Shown here: positions 36,467 to 48,671 of the stretch, piece after piece
Layout of the letters: the number at the start of each line of letters is the position of its first letter
How positions within the stretch are numbered: the first letter of the stretch is position 1
Source: Osmanthus fragrans
Lineage: Eukaryota; Streptophyta; Magnoliopsida; Lamiales; Oleaceae
NCBI GenBank assembly: GCA_019395295.1
Contig: CM033359.1
Location: 19,368,116-19,432,115, forward strand
DNA: 64,000 bases
Reading direction: 5' to 3'
Program-made: the position numbers and the translations under genes
Notes under the pieces: model-generated
The model's database searches: none
What the model saw: the letters and a program-made list of their open reading frames with translations, nothing else
Told to the model about the DNA's origin: nothing

Positions 36467-37444
36467 GATTTGAAGCTACTAGTCGTGACCTAATTAGACT
36501 GAAACATAGAAATCATGCTTCAGCGGTCCAAGCCGATAATTTCATCATTCATTACCTAAACCGTCAACTTTTAATTATTTTTACTTACTTTTAAATAATC
36601 TGAAGAAAATTCAACACACATGCCTATACATTTTGAAGCTATCGTCGTCAACCTAAACAATTCCGGTGCAGGTCTAAAACCGACCCCAAGTTTATTATGA
36701 ACAAGACTTTAATCGGTTGTTCAATTTATAAGCACAGTGTCACTGTAATTTTGGTTAATTTACAGAGGATAATTAAGACAGAAAATCTTGCTACAGAAAT
36801 TGAATATAAAATTGTAAATAGATTAACTAAAAGTCTAAAAGCAAAAACATCAAAATTAGCTAAGGCTGTTCTCTCATGGGATGTTAAATAACTAATTCTT
36901 TTTAAATCCACTTTTCTTGTTGCCCATATACAGGATTTTGTTACATTTCTAGGGTTCATCTTAATCTGTATTTTAGTGATTTCCTATCAGTCGCGGAGCC
37001 GTTAGAATCTTGCAACAATTAATCTTGAATTTATTAATGCTATTACAAAAGAAGCTTTGGATGATCAAGAAACTGTCAAATACAAGATTCGTAGCTATCT
37101 ATCTTTATCATTCATTTAACTTCTCCAGCACTTCAAATAATAAGTCTGCAAAATGAGTCCCATTACTTGTGTTCCTCAACTTGCATATGATATTTAGTGT
37201 AATATATAACGAATATTCGACTAAATGTCTTTTTCATTCCGTCCAAAACTGATCTTGCCGGCATATTTTTACCACAATTATGCCGTTACTTCACTATATA
37301 CAGTTCCATTGCGTGCATTTATTTTTGATGTACAAAAGAAGGAATAACAAACCACATAAAACAAGTTGTATTATGAGAACCTCTGATTTCAGTAAACTCA
37401 TAGTTAAGGTAATAGTTTGGCTTAAGAGAGGCTAATACTTATCG
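35932..37444. other. AT-rich intergenic DNA
   Basis: It contains two TA microsatellites (about 36396-36412 and 36434-36459). No gene is supported; small ORFs near 36700-36960 show no recognisable motif. Confidence 0.5.
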
Positions 37445-37834
37445 AGGCGATTCAGGGATGGACCCAGACCATTTGTCTTGTGGGGTCAAAAATGAGAGTT
37501 CAAAAATATTGAGGTGAAGGGGAAAGGCACGGGGTGCTGCCCCCGAAAATTTTTTTGGATACCTTATTAACCAAAAAATAAAATAAAAAAATAAACGTAA
37601 AAAAGAAAGTACTTATTGAGTACCAATATTTAATTTAGGGTACCAATATTATTGAGTACCAAATTATACTCGGATTGTTCCAGAAAAAAAAAAAAAAAAA
37701 CTATGTCAAGCAAACTCCACCGAACATTTACTATCTGGCTTCCATGTACCAGAAAAACTAAAACTCCAAAAAAAAAAAAAGTGTGGTGTCATCTACACCA
37801 CATGACCCCCCCTGGGTCCGTCCGTGAGGCGATT
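37445..37834. mobile_element. Non-autonomous hAT element with perfect 8-bp target duplication
   Basis: AGGCGATT occurs at 37445-37452 and 37827-37834, directly flanking 37453-37826. The element starts CAGGGATGGACCCAG and ends CTGGGTCCGTCCGTG, inverted termini differing at two of 15 bases. An 8-bp duplication and CA(G)-type termini are hAT hallmarks. The 374-bp interior has A-runs and no transposase. Confidence 0.88.
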
Positions 37835-38343
37835 GGACAATGCTTGCAAGTATTTTTGTAGTAGCTGTTGTGAAGCGTTATCATGAAAATTCGATTTTCA
37901 AGTAATGTGAGTATTGGCTGAAAAAACTAAAAACAGATTTAATCCCTTGTTAATCAGGCCAACCTTTTAGTTTAATTTTGTATAGTCATGGTGTTCACAG
38001 TTCATAAATAGTCTACTGTCTAACTATATAAATCTTGGCTATATTTTGATTATATTCATGTTAAAGACTGTAATATACCTATAATTGGGGCATTAAAAGT
38101 GGATATATACTTGGTCTTGAAAGAAATCTATCTTTATTTCTATGTGTGATCATGTGAAATTTGAAATGGCAGGATTTGTACATAGTTCAGCATGAATATA
38201 TAAGCACATTAGACATCCTCCCATTAAACATGTTTTGAAAGTAGTTAACGATGAACTTGTAATAGTAGCATCAGAGCATCAGAGCATTCAAGTGAACGTT
38301 GTTGAAGACTCGTGCCGCGGACACAGCTAGTAATCACCTCTAC
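37835..38343. other. Intergenic DNA
   Basis: No gene is supported. The short direct repeat 'catcagag' occurs at about 38270-38285. Confidence 0.4.
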
Positions 38344-38529
38344 TTTCTGTTTGATGCCCATTATTTCATCAAAACGAGTTTTGTAATAGTTAACTTTTGG
38401 AGAATGTGTGATTAAAAAATAGAAAAATATTTTGGGTTTACTTGTAAAATATTTTACTGTAAGAATGTATGGTTGAAATGAGTTTAAGAAAAAATTAATT
38501 TTGAAATAATAGGATTAATCAAACAGGGG
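38344..38529. mobile_element. Tourist-like MITE
   Basis: The left 'ctgtttgatgcccattattt' pairs with the right '...aaataataggattaatcaaacagggg'. The internal motifs 'ggagaatgtgtgattaaaaa' and 'gaatgtatggttgaaatgag' match the elements at 15469 and 58532. The flanks (TAC/TAT) leave the duplication uncertain. Confidence 0.6.
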
Positions 38530-39201
38530 TATAGGAAAAAATGGGTTTTGTATTATGGCGAAACCCAACTAGGAAAAAGGTTGTCACGGAAATCAGTTTT
38601 GAAGAGGATGGATTGTAAGGAGAGGCCTATCTTATGAGTTTACAAGGATTAATCTCATTAATGATCACTGAAATTTTGAATAATTAAATCAAGAAAGTTA
38701 TTTCTTATGGTAGTAATGTTTCTAAATGTTATACTAACGGCGATTAAGTTAAAAAGACGTACATTAAATCACACGTGACATCATTAAGTGTGTTATCAAA
38801 TAACGTTATTTTTTTATGCCAAGTCAGCAAACATTATTGTTAAAAACGTAAAAAGTCTACTATATATGATTGAAGCCCAAAATCTAACCAAACCTTTAGG
38901 TTTTCTTATATGAACGTGTTTAATCTTCAATTTAACTCCTAACTTCCTAATTGGAGTAATAAATAATGTTAATTGGTTATACGTTGACATTAGTGTAATA
39001 GTTAGAAACGAGTTACTATTACCTTTAGAGAATAGCTTTAGTAATCAGTGACGTATTTATTTAAAACTTTAATGAGTATTGACTTAATTGTGAGTTCTAT
39101 CGAGCAAGATGACCACAGATTGGTAGCCTACTTGTCATACACTTCACTGTAATTTAGTTCACAATTTTATTTTTCCAAATGTGAACATAATTGGTTATTT
39201 A
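38530..39201. other. Intergenic DNA with a possible weak TIR relic
   Basis: 'taatgatcactgaaattttg' near 38660 and 'gtaatcagtgacg' near 39040 are weakly inverse, resembling the termini seen at 11376 and 54432. The evidence is too weak for a bounded call. Confidence 0.3.
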
Positions 39202-39526
39202 GAGGGCGTTCTCCTCGTATTTCAATTTTGTGTTTTGAGTTTTGAATTCGTTTTGTATTTTGTGTTTTGGGTGTCCATTTTGAGATTGTTGAAAACTCAT
39301 TCTTTTTGCCGTTTTGAAAAAATATTTTTCAACCCGTATTTTTTGAGTTTTAGTAGTTTTGTGAAGAAAACAGCCAAAACGTAAAAAAATTATTTTCTGT
39401 TTTCTTCACAAAATTTTCAGCAGTTTTCAAAAATTCGTTTTCGAAAATGGGAAAGAGAACGCGTTTTCAATGTTTTGAAAAATCGAAAACAGAAAACGGC
39501 CCGAAAACAGTAAAAAGAATGTCCCC
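39202..39526. mobile_element. TIR-like non-autonomous element (short form)
   Basis: This 325-bp block is the inverted counterpart of both flanks of the 34042-34906 element. Outer ends 'agggcgttct' and 'agaatgtcccct' are imperfect inverses of each other. It has a high density of 'gttttcg' and 'tttttgaaaa' motifs able to fold back. There is no ORF of note. Confidence 0.6.
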
Positions 39527-41094
39527 TTATATTTTGAAAATTGGGCAGCAGCACTGCACTAATTTTCGATTTTCTAGTATGATCAATTAGGTTAAAATCT
39601 CGAAGCACATGAAACTTCCAAGAATCGTTTAGAAAACTTGAAAAATAAAATTCTATTTTTTATTTATTTGACCAAAATATTCAGATTCTGTAATTAAGAA
39701 TCACGCATTATTATAAAATTTGTTGTGCGTTTCAACTTAACGTAAATTTACTATTTAATTCTTGTATTAAAAAAAATGTGGTACACTTGATTTGACTTTA
39801 ATTCAAAGTTAAATAGAGTTTTAAAAATTAAAAAATTATTATAAAAATAAATTATAATTTGTTTTACGACGTTTCCTCAACATTTCGTGTCTTACTTTTT
39901 CATATCGTGACGTGTTATGTCGCGTTTTTTCTATTCCCTAGTTGTCAAAGTGTCAACATATGAACAATCACAGAAGAAACTGTTCTCAAATCATGCATGC
40001 ATTATGCATAGATTTTTAATATTTAATATTATATTCCAGTTATCCTCAACTATTAAACTAAATTTTCGTGCACATTTGGTTAATCATTAATCAAATCAAA
40101 TACAAAAAAAAAAAAAAAAAAAAAAAATACTATTATACGAATATCTTCAAGAGCACAAATTGTATTCTCACTGTCTGAATTTTATCCAATTTGTTATATA
40201 ACGAAGACTTCATCAACGACTCTGTGTATTAGTTGGGAGGCCTTTTTCAATTATTACAAGACAGTCTAAAAAGTATGAACAATGAATTGTATACTAAGAT
40301 AATTTATTTTTAATTTGTGTGTGGTAGACTACTTGTTCTACACTTCAGAATAGAAAAAAAGAATTCATTTGCTAGGGTTTGATCAGATCGTTACATGTAT
40401 CTTTTCGGTTGAAGAGTCTAAGACGTGTTTAGTATGTTGAACTCAACGAATTGAACACGACAATGGAAGAAATGTAAGTGCATTGTAAAATATATCTATT
40501 GTGATGTTTACCGTCATTGCGTTGACTAGTTTTATTGCTTTCGTCGACCCAAAAATAAATATTTTTTTTTTATTGAAATATCCTTATGGATACAAGAAGG
40601 AAAGATTAGAACGTCGTTTGTTTTTTTATTTAGCCCTTGTTCGGTATAGATTCAGTAAAATTTATTTTCAACAATTCATTCTCTCAATAAATAATTTTGC
40701 AAATGGATCTAACTTTTCTTACTTTTTAATCATACATTTTCCAAAAAACTCATTTTTCACAAAATCTATTCTACAAAAATCTGTGTCTAACTTCCCTTGA
40801 TATTATTATCAGTTTATAAAGCATATACTTGATTCTTGACAATGGTCACAATTACATTTGTATTTTCTTAAGAGAAAAATTTTAATATATATTTTTCAAC
40901 AGTTGATCTAAAATATTTAAATATTTATGACTACTAAGTGTTATCTAATTTTCTCCTCCAACTTATTATAAAGATTAATTGAGAATAGTATGTTTAAGAA
41001 TTATAATTTATTCATGTTTTTAGTTATAAAACAACTTCATTAAGTCTTAAATAATTCATCCATACTTGTTTTTAGCTACAAGAAGATACAACTT
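39527..41094. other. AT-rich intergenic DNA
   Basis: An A-run of more than 20 bases lies near 40105-40127. A block at about 40635-40800 ('tagcccttgttcgg' to 'cttcccttgat') resembles the Tourist-like family but the ends do not pair well. No gene is supported. Confidence 0.45.
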
Positions 41095-41241
41095 CATTAT
41101 AATCAAAAATGCTGTACAGCATTTTTGCACAGCACAGACCGAGCCGGTGGGGTCCCCAATTTTTTTAATCGCCGACCCTATCCCTGAATGTGAGACGGTT
41201 GTGCACGGTGCACATACCTGAAGCCGAACTGCATTATAATC
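41095..41241. mobile_element. Small insertion with perfect 10-bp target duplication (SINE-like)
   Basis: CATTATAATC occurs at 41095-41104 and 41232-41241 around a 127-bp, relatively GC-rich insert (41105-41231). On the minus strand the insert ends in GCATTTTTG before the duplication, like T-tailed plant SINEs, but no clear pol III A or B box is visible. It contains the palindromes 'tgctgtacagca' and 'gtgcacggtgcac'. Class uncertain. Confidence 0.65.
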
Positions 41242-41276
41242 GTCTGAAAAATCATTCTTTTTCACTCCCTAATCAA

Positions 41277-41932
41277 TAGGGGTGGACATCTGAGTACTTT
41301 GATTTGGTATCTTGAAAATCGAGATCGAATCTATTGTCATTGGGAATTATGAAAATAGCATCATTGCCAGTTTTGATCTGATCGGATCCAATCCGATCCC
41401 TAACCATTGATTCTGGTCCAATATAATTAGTAAATAAATTTTGAAGTAGAAACTTGCATAATTTTTTATTTATTTTTACTTATTATTACTTTCAAACTTT
41501 ATAATTTAAACAATAAAACTTGCAGTTATACTGAATACATGTCAATCTATTTAAATTACGATTTATCTAGTGATTATATAGAAAATATTCTTGGAATGGA
41601 ATCAAGATTTGTTTATGTACCTGGAACCAAGAACCGTACTAAAACAGTTCAATTCTCCATTCCAAGACTTAAAATCAAGAGTCACTCCCTAATTCATAGG
41701 GTCTGTACATGGCACACACATTGGGGATGGGTGGGGTATATTTTTTGAAAATATTTTAAACACATGACCCCACTCCATGTGAGTTTTCTGTAAAACTTCT
41801 GTAGAAATATTTTTTTGTACATGTGACATTTTCCTAAAATCAAACCAATTTCATTGAGAATTGAACCAAACCTGCTCATTTGTTTAATTCTGATTCAGGC
41901 TAGGTGGTTCTGAGTAAAAATGTTCATCCCTA
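41277..41932. mobile_element. Possible hAT-like element
   Basis: It begins 'taggggtggaca' and ends 'tgttcatcccta', an imperfect inverted pair. A second copy of the left-flank motif ('cactccctaat') occurs near 41685, suggesting a nested or composite element. No target duplication is found. Confidence 0.4.
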
Positions 41933-42209
41933 CAAGTTAGCATGAAACTCACTAATTCATGCCCGGATCAATGACTTAATATATAACGCAACAAAAGAAA
42001 TCGAAATCAAATGAATATTTGAGGTGTTTAATGATTTAATTAACAAATGTTTGAGTTGGTTAATGATTTCAAAATAAATGCCAAGAATTAAACGTTGAAG
42101 CGTGTTAGTTGATTGAATATTGAAGTAACTTAAGCACGTAAGATTATGTAAATAAGTTAATCTATAGCAAAAATGAGATGTTTCTTATTTTTCTTGTTCA
42201 TAGGAACTA

Positions 42210-42376
42210 TTATATTCCAGTGTGGTTCGTTAGGTTGGAAACGAGGTGAAGTACTGAATTTACTGCTTCTTGTCTGTTGTTCTTTGTTTTCTTATATTCC
42301 AGTTTTACGGTTCGTTAGGTTGGAAACGAGATGAAGTACTGAATTTTCTGCTTCTTGTCTGTTATTCTTGTTTTCT
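42210..42376. repeat. Tandem duplication of about 82 bp
   Basis: Both copies start 'ttatattccag' (42210 and 42292) and share 'ggttcgttaggttggaaacg'. They differ at a handful of positions. Confidence 0.85.
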
Positions 42377-43473
42377 TATCTTCAATAAACTTTAAGGTAA
42401 CATAGTACCTTAACTTACAAAAAAAGAGGAGTTTCTAATCCAGAACCCATTCTTTGAGTTATAAGGATTTTATGCAAGTTCATAGATTTTTTGAAATTTT
42501 TTAGATTTTGATGAATAATATATAGTGAAAAATTTCTATCAGATTACTTTCATATAAAAAAAAGTACCACTTTTCTCGTGACAAGTTCAATGCCACGTTG
42601 AAATAACAAGAAGTTTTAAACGCAGTTAACTATGCCATAAAATTCAACTTATCGAACAAAAGTACCACATATCTTGTGACAAGTTTGATTCCACATGCAT
42701 TACGCGTTAGAGTAATTAATGATGGGTTTTTAAGGAAGTAAATGGGACTATTTGGCGACTAGTCTGCATACCGAAATACTTAACTCCAACATTTGATCTT
42801 GAGATCAGACGGGAAAAGCTTTTGAATCGATCAGAGGAGTATTTCAGAGTCCATCATCGTCTTTATTGAGAAGGAAGAGATAAAGGTTGGAAGGCAGCAA
42901 AATCCCTCGACTCCAACAGGAGAAGAACAATCAACTGAAGAAAACTCCGACACGATAAGCTGTGGTGAATATATGTGGTATATTTGGCTTTACTTTAAAG
43001 ATGGAAAGAAGCTGTTTCTGTCTTTTTTATGCAGTTTGACTCTTTATCAGCAGTATGCACTTTATACTGTCAAAAAACATGTGCTTCCAGTTGCTAAACG
43101 CCATCATTAATTGCCAGCCCAAAAAAGCTGCTCCTTTAAGGTTTAAGCAAAGCCAAACATGCCATTGCAATCAAACATGCCATTGCAATCAACAAGAAGC
43201 CAACATAAATGGATAAAAAAATGACCAGACAAAATTTGACTATTATCTCAAACTGTAAAAAAGTTTCTCAAATTTCTGTTCTCCCTCTGAAATTTTTGAA
43301 ACTAACTGAAAAATAATTTCATTTCATCAGTGCTAATTTGCCACCATACAATCTATCCGTTCAAAAAAAATTACTCAAAAATCTTTTTCTTCCTACCACG
43401 CCGTGTCCTGTCTCCGCTGCCTCCGCCACGGCTAAGAAACCAAACCACACACTTCTCTTATCACCCACTATCC
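42377..43473. other. Intergenic DNA downstream of the DCAF1 pseudogene
   Basis: No gene is supported. A short tandem repeat 'caaacatgccattgcaat' occurs twice near 43155-43190. Confidence 0.45.
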
Positions 43474-43716
43474 TTATAAATCCTCCTCTTCATCTCCACT
43501 ACTAAAAGATTCGGTCCCATCGCTATCGTCCTCATCACCTTCAGTCAAAATCTCCATCATTCCATTGCCGTCAAAACCAACACCATCGATTATGAAATCC
43601 CTATCATCTCAACTGCCATCAAATTCGCTCACACTGTCATTGTTGTTGCTCATATCATCAGAATCACTATCACCTTCCCAATCAAAATCTGCTTTTTAAA
43701 TATCATCACCATCATC

Positions 43717-44267
43717 TGTTGGATTTTGATACCCAATAAATCCCTGGCGATGATGTTAAACAATTTAGAATATATTTTATTGGCCTCGGTTTAAGAGTGA
43801 AATAATTATCAATACAATCAATTTATATGCTCGACCAGAAAGCAACGTGGGCTACTAGTAGCAACTTAATTTGTTAATGTTGCCTTGACCCAAATTCACT
43901 TATAAGATGACTTTCTTATGTCTCAGCTCATTATCTTGTGTCTTGGCCCAATTGATGATATAAGCTATACTATATACAGCCTCCATATTGATTGGTTGGA
44001 ATGTGTGTTATGCTCACTTTTTGAGAGGTAAACAAACAGTGGCTGCCTCTGTTCTCTTCTTTTTCGTGCCTTGTCTCTGTTGTTTTCTCTTTGCCTTTGT
44101 GGCTTGCCAACCACCACCATAACCTTGTTCTTTTGTGGGTGAGAAAGGTAGAAAGCAACCATAAATGAATACAAGTTGTGGGTTGGAGTTTTGATTGATT
44201 ATTTGATATTGACTGGTAAGTTAAAACTGAGCTCGGAATCCACCAATTAAAAATCAATTTCGCTACA
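43717..44267 (+). repeat. 5' LTR of the gag-only copia element
   Basis: 551 bp, colinear with the right LTR apart from indels. Confidence 0.9.
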
Positions 44268-44269
44268 TA

Positions 44270-44281
44270 TGGTATCAAAGC
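44270..44281 (+). other. Primer-binding site of the gag-only copia element
   Basis: TGGTATCAAAGC, one change from the usual initiator tRNA-Met site, two bases after the LTR. Confidence 0.85.
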
Positions 44282-45229
44282 TTGGGGTAGGTGAAAATTT
44301 GGGATTTTTGGGTGAAAATTGGGCTGGAAATTGCCAGAAAAGTAGCTGAAAAATTGATTCAAAAACTGTCTAATAAAAATCAAGGTTGCCGGATCTATTT
44401 TGCTATTTTTCGCTAAACCACTTACTTGTTGGATAAACAAAAACCATCGGCATCTTAAGCAGATCGAGGCGCACCTGGGTGGGTGGTGCATGATTGGCAA
44501 CTACGACGTGTGGAACTCCGACCACTGTGAGTGTGGGTGCATAAGGCCTTTTCCTGCGAGTTTCTTCTGACAATTTTCTCCCGACGATGAGACGGACCCT
44601 ATGGTAGTGTTCATTTTCAATTTTGAGTGCTACTATGAAATTTGAACGATTTTATCCTTCAAGATTCAACTTTTGCTCGATTGGTTACTGTTGTTGCAAA
44701 AATTTTAAGACGAATAGTGGTGATCCTAATGTTTGGTAAATTCGCATCTCTTGATATTTACGGACTTTCAGACGTGTTCCGCTCTGGTATATTGGCTTAT
44801 CTAAATTTAAATTTCAGCATTAACGAGTCATCGTGTGGTGTGACATTAGGATTGAGATTACTATGTGGGTTAACCTTTGATTGTGTTAGAAATTTAGGAA
44901 TTATTTGCCATATTTGAAGTGTTGAATTTGATTGCAAGTTGTTAATTGCTTTTGTGCTTTAATTGTCGTTTAGTCATTGCGTGAGAATTTGAATTTTTGT
45001 TGACACACTTTCATTTTTCATCGATTATTCTTTTAGAAACCTAGACTTGACCCGTTTGAACATTTCCTTTATACCAAGATCTCGAGTCTCACGAAATCTT
45101 GAAAATCTAGAACGATGTATACTATAGTTTTAGGATTACTCTGTGTGACCTATTTGTGGTCTTTATTTGTCATTTTTCACAACGTCTTCACATTTCGAAG
45201 TTGAAATTTTCAATGAAAAAGAGAGTTTT

Positions 45230-45955
45230 TTGATTTGGCAACAAAGGATTAAATGAGATTTTGGTTCAACAAAAAGTTTTAAAAGTCATAGATGGTAAAT
45301 TTTCTATAATTTTAACAGAAGCACAAAAAGAAGAATATGATGAATTTGCTTATACTTCAATTATTTTACACATATTTGACACTATTTTGAGAAAATTTGG
45401 AAAACTTGATACCACAAAAGAACTTTGAAAAATGTTGGAAAACTTATACTTGATTAAGTCTACTCTTAATAAGTTGTACTCGATTGAAAGATTTTTTTAG
45501 TTTTAAAATAGATCATTCAAAGGATTTTGATGACAATTTGGATGTTTTTAACAAGGTTGCTCAAGATATTGTTAACCGTGATGAGAATATGTCTAAAACA
45601 TATAAGACCATTATTTTGCTTAATTCAATGTTTGATTCATATAGAGAGGTTGAGAATGCAATTAAGTATGGTAGAGATACCTTAACACCCGAGATTGTCA
45701 TATATTCCCTTAAGAGTAAGTAGATGTAGATTAAGGCTGAAAATGAGGATAAGAGGAGTAGTGAGTTACATATGATGAGAAGTAGAATGAAGTTCAAGCA
45801 AAGGAATTTGGGTAAAGCTCACGACAGTAATGATTCGAGTGATGATGATGGTAAGAAGAATGGTAAGGGTTGTGACAAGTCTATGATGTTATAGTTGCTG
45901 TCAAGCTGTGCACTTTATTAGGGACTGTCCCAATAAGAAGGATATGTAGAACGGT
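45230..45955 (+). pseudogene. Gag remnant of the copia element
   Basis: The sequence includes the UBN2-like block FNKVAQDIVNRDENMSKTYK, IILLNSMFDSYREVENAIKY and LTPEIVIYSLKSK, then a knuckle CYSCCQAVHFIRDC near 45895. Stops near 45426, 45497 and 45721 and frameshifts break it. No pol motif was found between here and the right LTR. Confidence 0.8.
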
Positions 45956-46949
45956 AGATGAGAGGCGATGCGAATGTAACTATAGGGTCAAATGATGACC
46001 CTAGTGAGGTTTATTGAGAGTAAACCTAATTACTACGTGTGAATCTATGTATAATCCTTTCTATATGTATGTGATTGATTAATTCAGTTGCATGGTTATA
46101 TGTTGCATTTCAATGTATTTGATATGTACATCTTTATGAATTTGAGAGCAATTTGATTATTTTGTGTAATTCTTTGCATGTATAATGGGTTGAGATACAT
46201 TAGTAGTGTGTTGTGTGTTTGTAGGTGAGGTGGAGTATAGATGCCTAGGGGTACATTGGTGGTTAATCTCGGGGATGTGGAATGTGACATTTAGATCACG
46301 AGTGAAGATGTAATTAAATGTTGGAATCCTTTATTTGAGAAAATCCTAATAAAGTGGAGTGTGAGAGAGACACCCTATCACTTTTGTTATGTAGAGACCC
46401 ATTAACCACTTAGGTTGGGAGGAGTGATGTGGTGAGAAATGATTATCCCGTAAATTTAGGATCTGTTGTGGTTTACTAGTTAGACATAAGTTGAGTGATC
46501 AGTCTAGTGAGCATGTTGGGAGATAAAAGGAGATATGCGTTCTCAAAGTGTGAACAACACGAAATTGGATATGATATATATGGTGAGATCTTTTCGTGGG
46601 GCTATTTATGCATTTGTTGCTTGTGTTTTGATCGTTTAATTGATTAACTTAGTGTTAATCTGTTGTTCTGTGTGAATGTGTTTTTTTAAAAGATATATGG
46701 GATATCCTATGTTATATTTTCATCGCATGATTATTTTCTCTCGATTGTTCATCTTGATTATCTGCTTCTACTTGAGTATTTGTTTGTGACATTAGCCCTT
46801 GTGAGTACGCAGAGTAGGTATGGTATGTGTTTCGGGTCCGAAACATGAGGTAAGATTTGTGATTCCAATTTTATGATTACTTTGATTGTGCAAGTACTAG
46901 TGGTGTGTTTTAAATGCTTGCAGGTTTATTGGGTATCAAAGTGGAGATT

Positions 46950-47462
46950 TGTTGAGTTTTGATACCCAATAAATCTCGGACGATAATGTTAAACACTTTA
47001 GAATATATTTCATAGGCCACGGTCAATGAATAAAATAATTATTAATACAATTAATTTATATGCTTGACCCGAAAGCAACGTAGGTTACTAGTGGCAACTT
47101 AATTTGTTAATGTTGTGTTGGCCCAAATTCACTTATAGGATGACTTTCTTGTGTCTTGGTCCAAATGGTGATATAACCTACACTATATATAGCTTCCATA
47201 TTGATCATTTGGAATGTGTGTTTTGGCCCCCATTTTTGAGAGATAAACAAATGTTGGCTGCCTCTGTTCTCTTCTTCTTCGTGCATTGTCTATGTTGTTT
47301 TCTCTTTGCCTTTGTAGTTTTGCAAACCACCACCATAACCTTGTTCTTTTTGTGAGTGAGAAAGGAAGAAAAAAAGAAAGCAACCATAAGTGAATACAAG
47401 TGATTGATTGGTAAGTTAAAACTGAGCCCGAAAACCACCAACTGAAGATCAATTTCGCTACA
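46950..47462 (+). repeat. 3' LTR of the gag-only copia element
   Basis: 513 bp, preceded by the purine tract AAAGTGGAGA, followed by TCATC. Confidence 0.9.
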
Positions 47463-48468
47463 TCATCATTACCATCATCATCATCATCTTCGTCCTCTTC
47501 GCTCTCAACATTAGTATCATCAGAATCAGAATTATCACCAGTCAGCTTCAGTCAGCTAATTTCATGCACACTTGCCGAAGAATGTATCTTATCTTGGTCC
47601 TTCATTGTAATTAACCCTACAAAAGAATCAGTTGGTTTGGTTGCGAAGTCGAGAAGACTACGGCCCACCGGAATTGTGGCAATGTTAGAGTAATTTATAG
47701 CATCTAGAGTGCAAAAAGCAACAAACAGAGGGTGTTTCATATGACGAGTATGAAATACTGAAGTTACATATCGATATTTCTCCTCATGATTGTATATATG
47801 ACATCATCACCCGCATTAAGTGTTATCACTGCTTGGTCCAAGAAAGACACACTTCTGAGAAGTTTAAAGTTTCGAAGATCCCAGACCTCGGAGTTTATAA
47901 TTACCTATATTAAACATTTGTAAAAAAATTCGCCAAAACATAAAAAATAACTAAAAGCAGAATGAAAAATGCAGCTATTGTACCTTGCAAGTCCAAAACA
48001 AGACAAACAAATAAATTCAACGTACGACAGGTGTCAACAATTGACAATGTGATGTTATCCTTCATTCCTAATAGATGAAAGCCGCCACCACCACCATAGT
48101 CTATAAATTGATCAAAGCGGTGTATTGGAACCAAACCTCGACGATCTTACAAAATGTCGTTCGAAAGCAGCATAGAGTCTGATGGGCTTAAGTGAATTTG
48201 GGAATATGCACGACCACTACTAGATGGATTGTTTGATGTAACTGTAAGCTTCAGATTCAACTGACAAGTCTGGGCGTTGCACAAAAGAATCTCACGCACG
48301 GATGAGTCTGATGATAATGCAGCAAATACGACACTATTATTGCTAAATTGTGCAACTTTGCATCCATCAAATGAATGCTTCGGACCAACATAAATGAAAG
48401 ATGCATCCCACAATCACACATCATTTGCACTCGAAGAGAGAATCAACTAATTTTCCCATAAAATCATG

Positions 48469-48671
48469 ACTAGGGGCCAAAATTTGAGGCTGAGGCTCGG
48501 CTCGGGCCGAAGGCGCGGGCTTTTTTTTGCAAGCCAAGCCGAGCTTTTGCTCGCTCAGAAAAAAGCGGCTCGGCCCGAGCCAGCCAGTTTTTCTCTCTTC
48601 CTACCAATTTTTAAATTTTTTTTTTATATGTTTTCGAGCTCTAGAGCCCACGAGCTTTTTTGCCACCACTA
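48469..48671. mobile_element. hAT-like MITE in the DCAF1 pseudogene, GC-rich core
   Basis: It begins 'taggggccaaaa' and ends 'ttttttgccaccacta', inverse termini of the TAGGGGTGGCAAAA type seen in plant hAT MITEs. The core has GC-rich palindromic words (ggctcggctcgggccg) unlike the surrounding DNA. DCAF1 reading is broken on either side of it and resumes. Confidence 0.6.

Larger units (their letters stand above)
43712..47467 (+). mobile_element. Gag-only copia retrotransposon inside the DCAF1 pseudogene
   Basis: LTRs at 43717-44267 and 46950-47462 both begin TGTTG.(A/G)TTTTGATACCC and end TTTCGCTACA. TCATC is duplicated at 43712-43716 and 47463-47467. The 2.7-kb interior has a primer-binding site and a gag with zinc knuckle, but no protease, integrase or RT motifs. 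This is the layout of terminal-repeat elements with only a gag domain (TR-GAG). The LTRs differ by well over 10% by eye, including indels, so it is older than the copia element at 23077. It interrupts the acidic C-terminal exon of DCAF1. Confidence 0.92.

Noticed and set aside
41539..41748. 69-aa ORF inside the possible hAT-like element
   Set aside because: No transposase motif; composition matches non-coding AT-rich DNA.
44097..44500. Minus-strand ORF of 176 aa across the copia LTR
   Set aside because: Overlaps the LTR and leader, and a similar ORF recurs in the right LTR; no domain.
23072..47467. The two full-length copia elements as members of one family
   Set aside because: Their LTR ends, lengths and target duplications differ (TGTGAGG/GTACA against TGTTG/TCATC); only the primer site type and the gag fold are shared.
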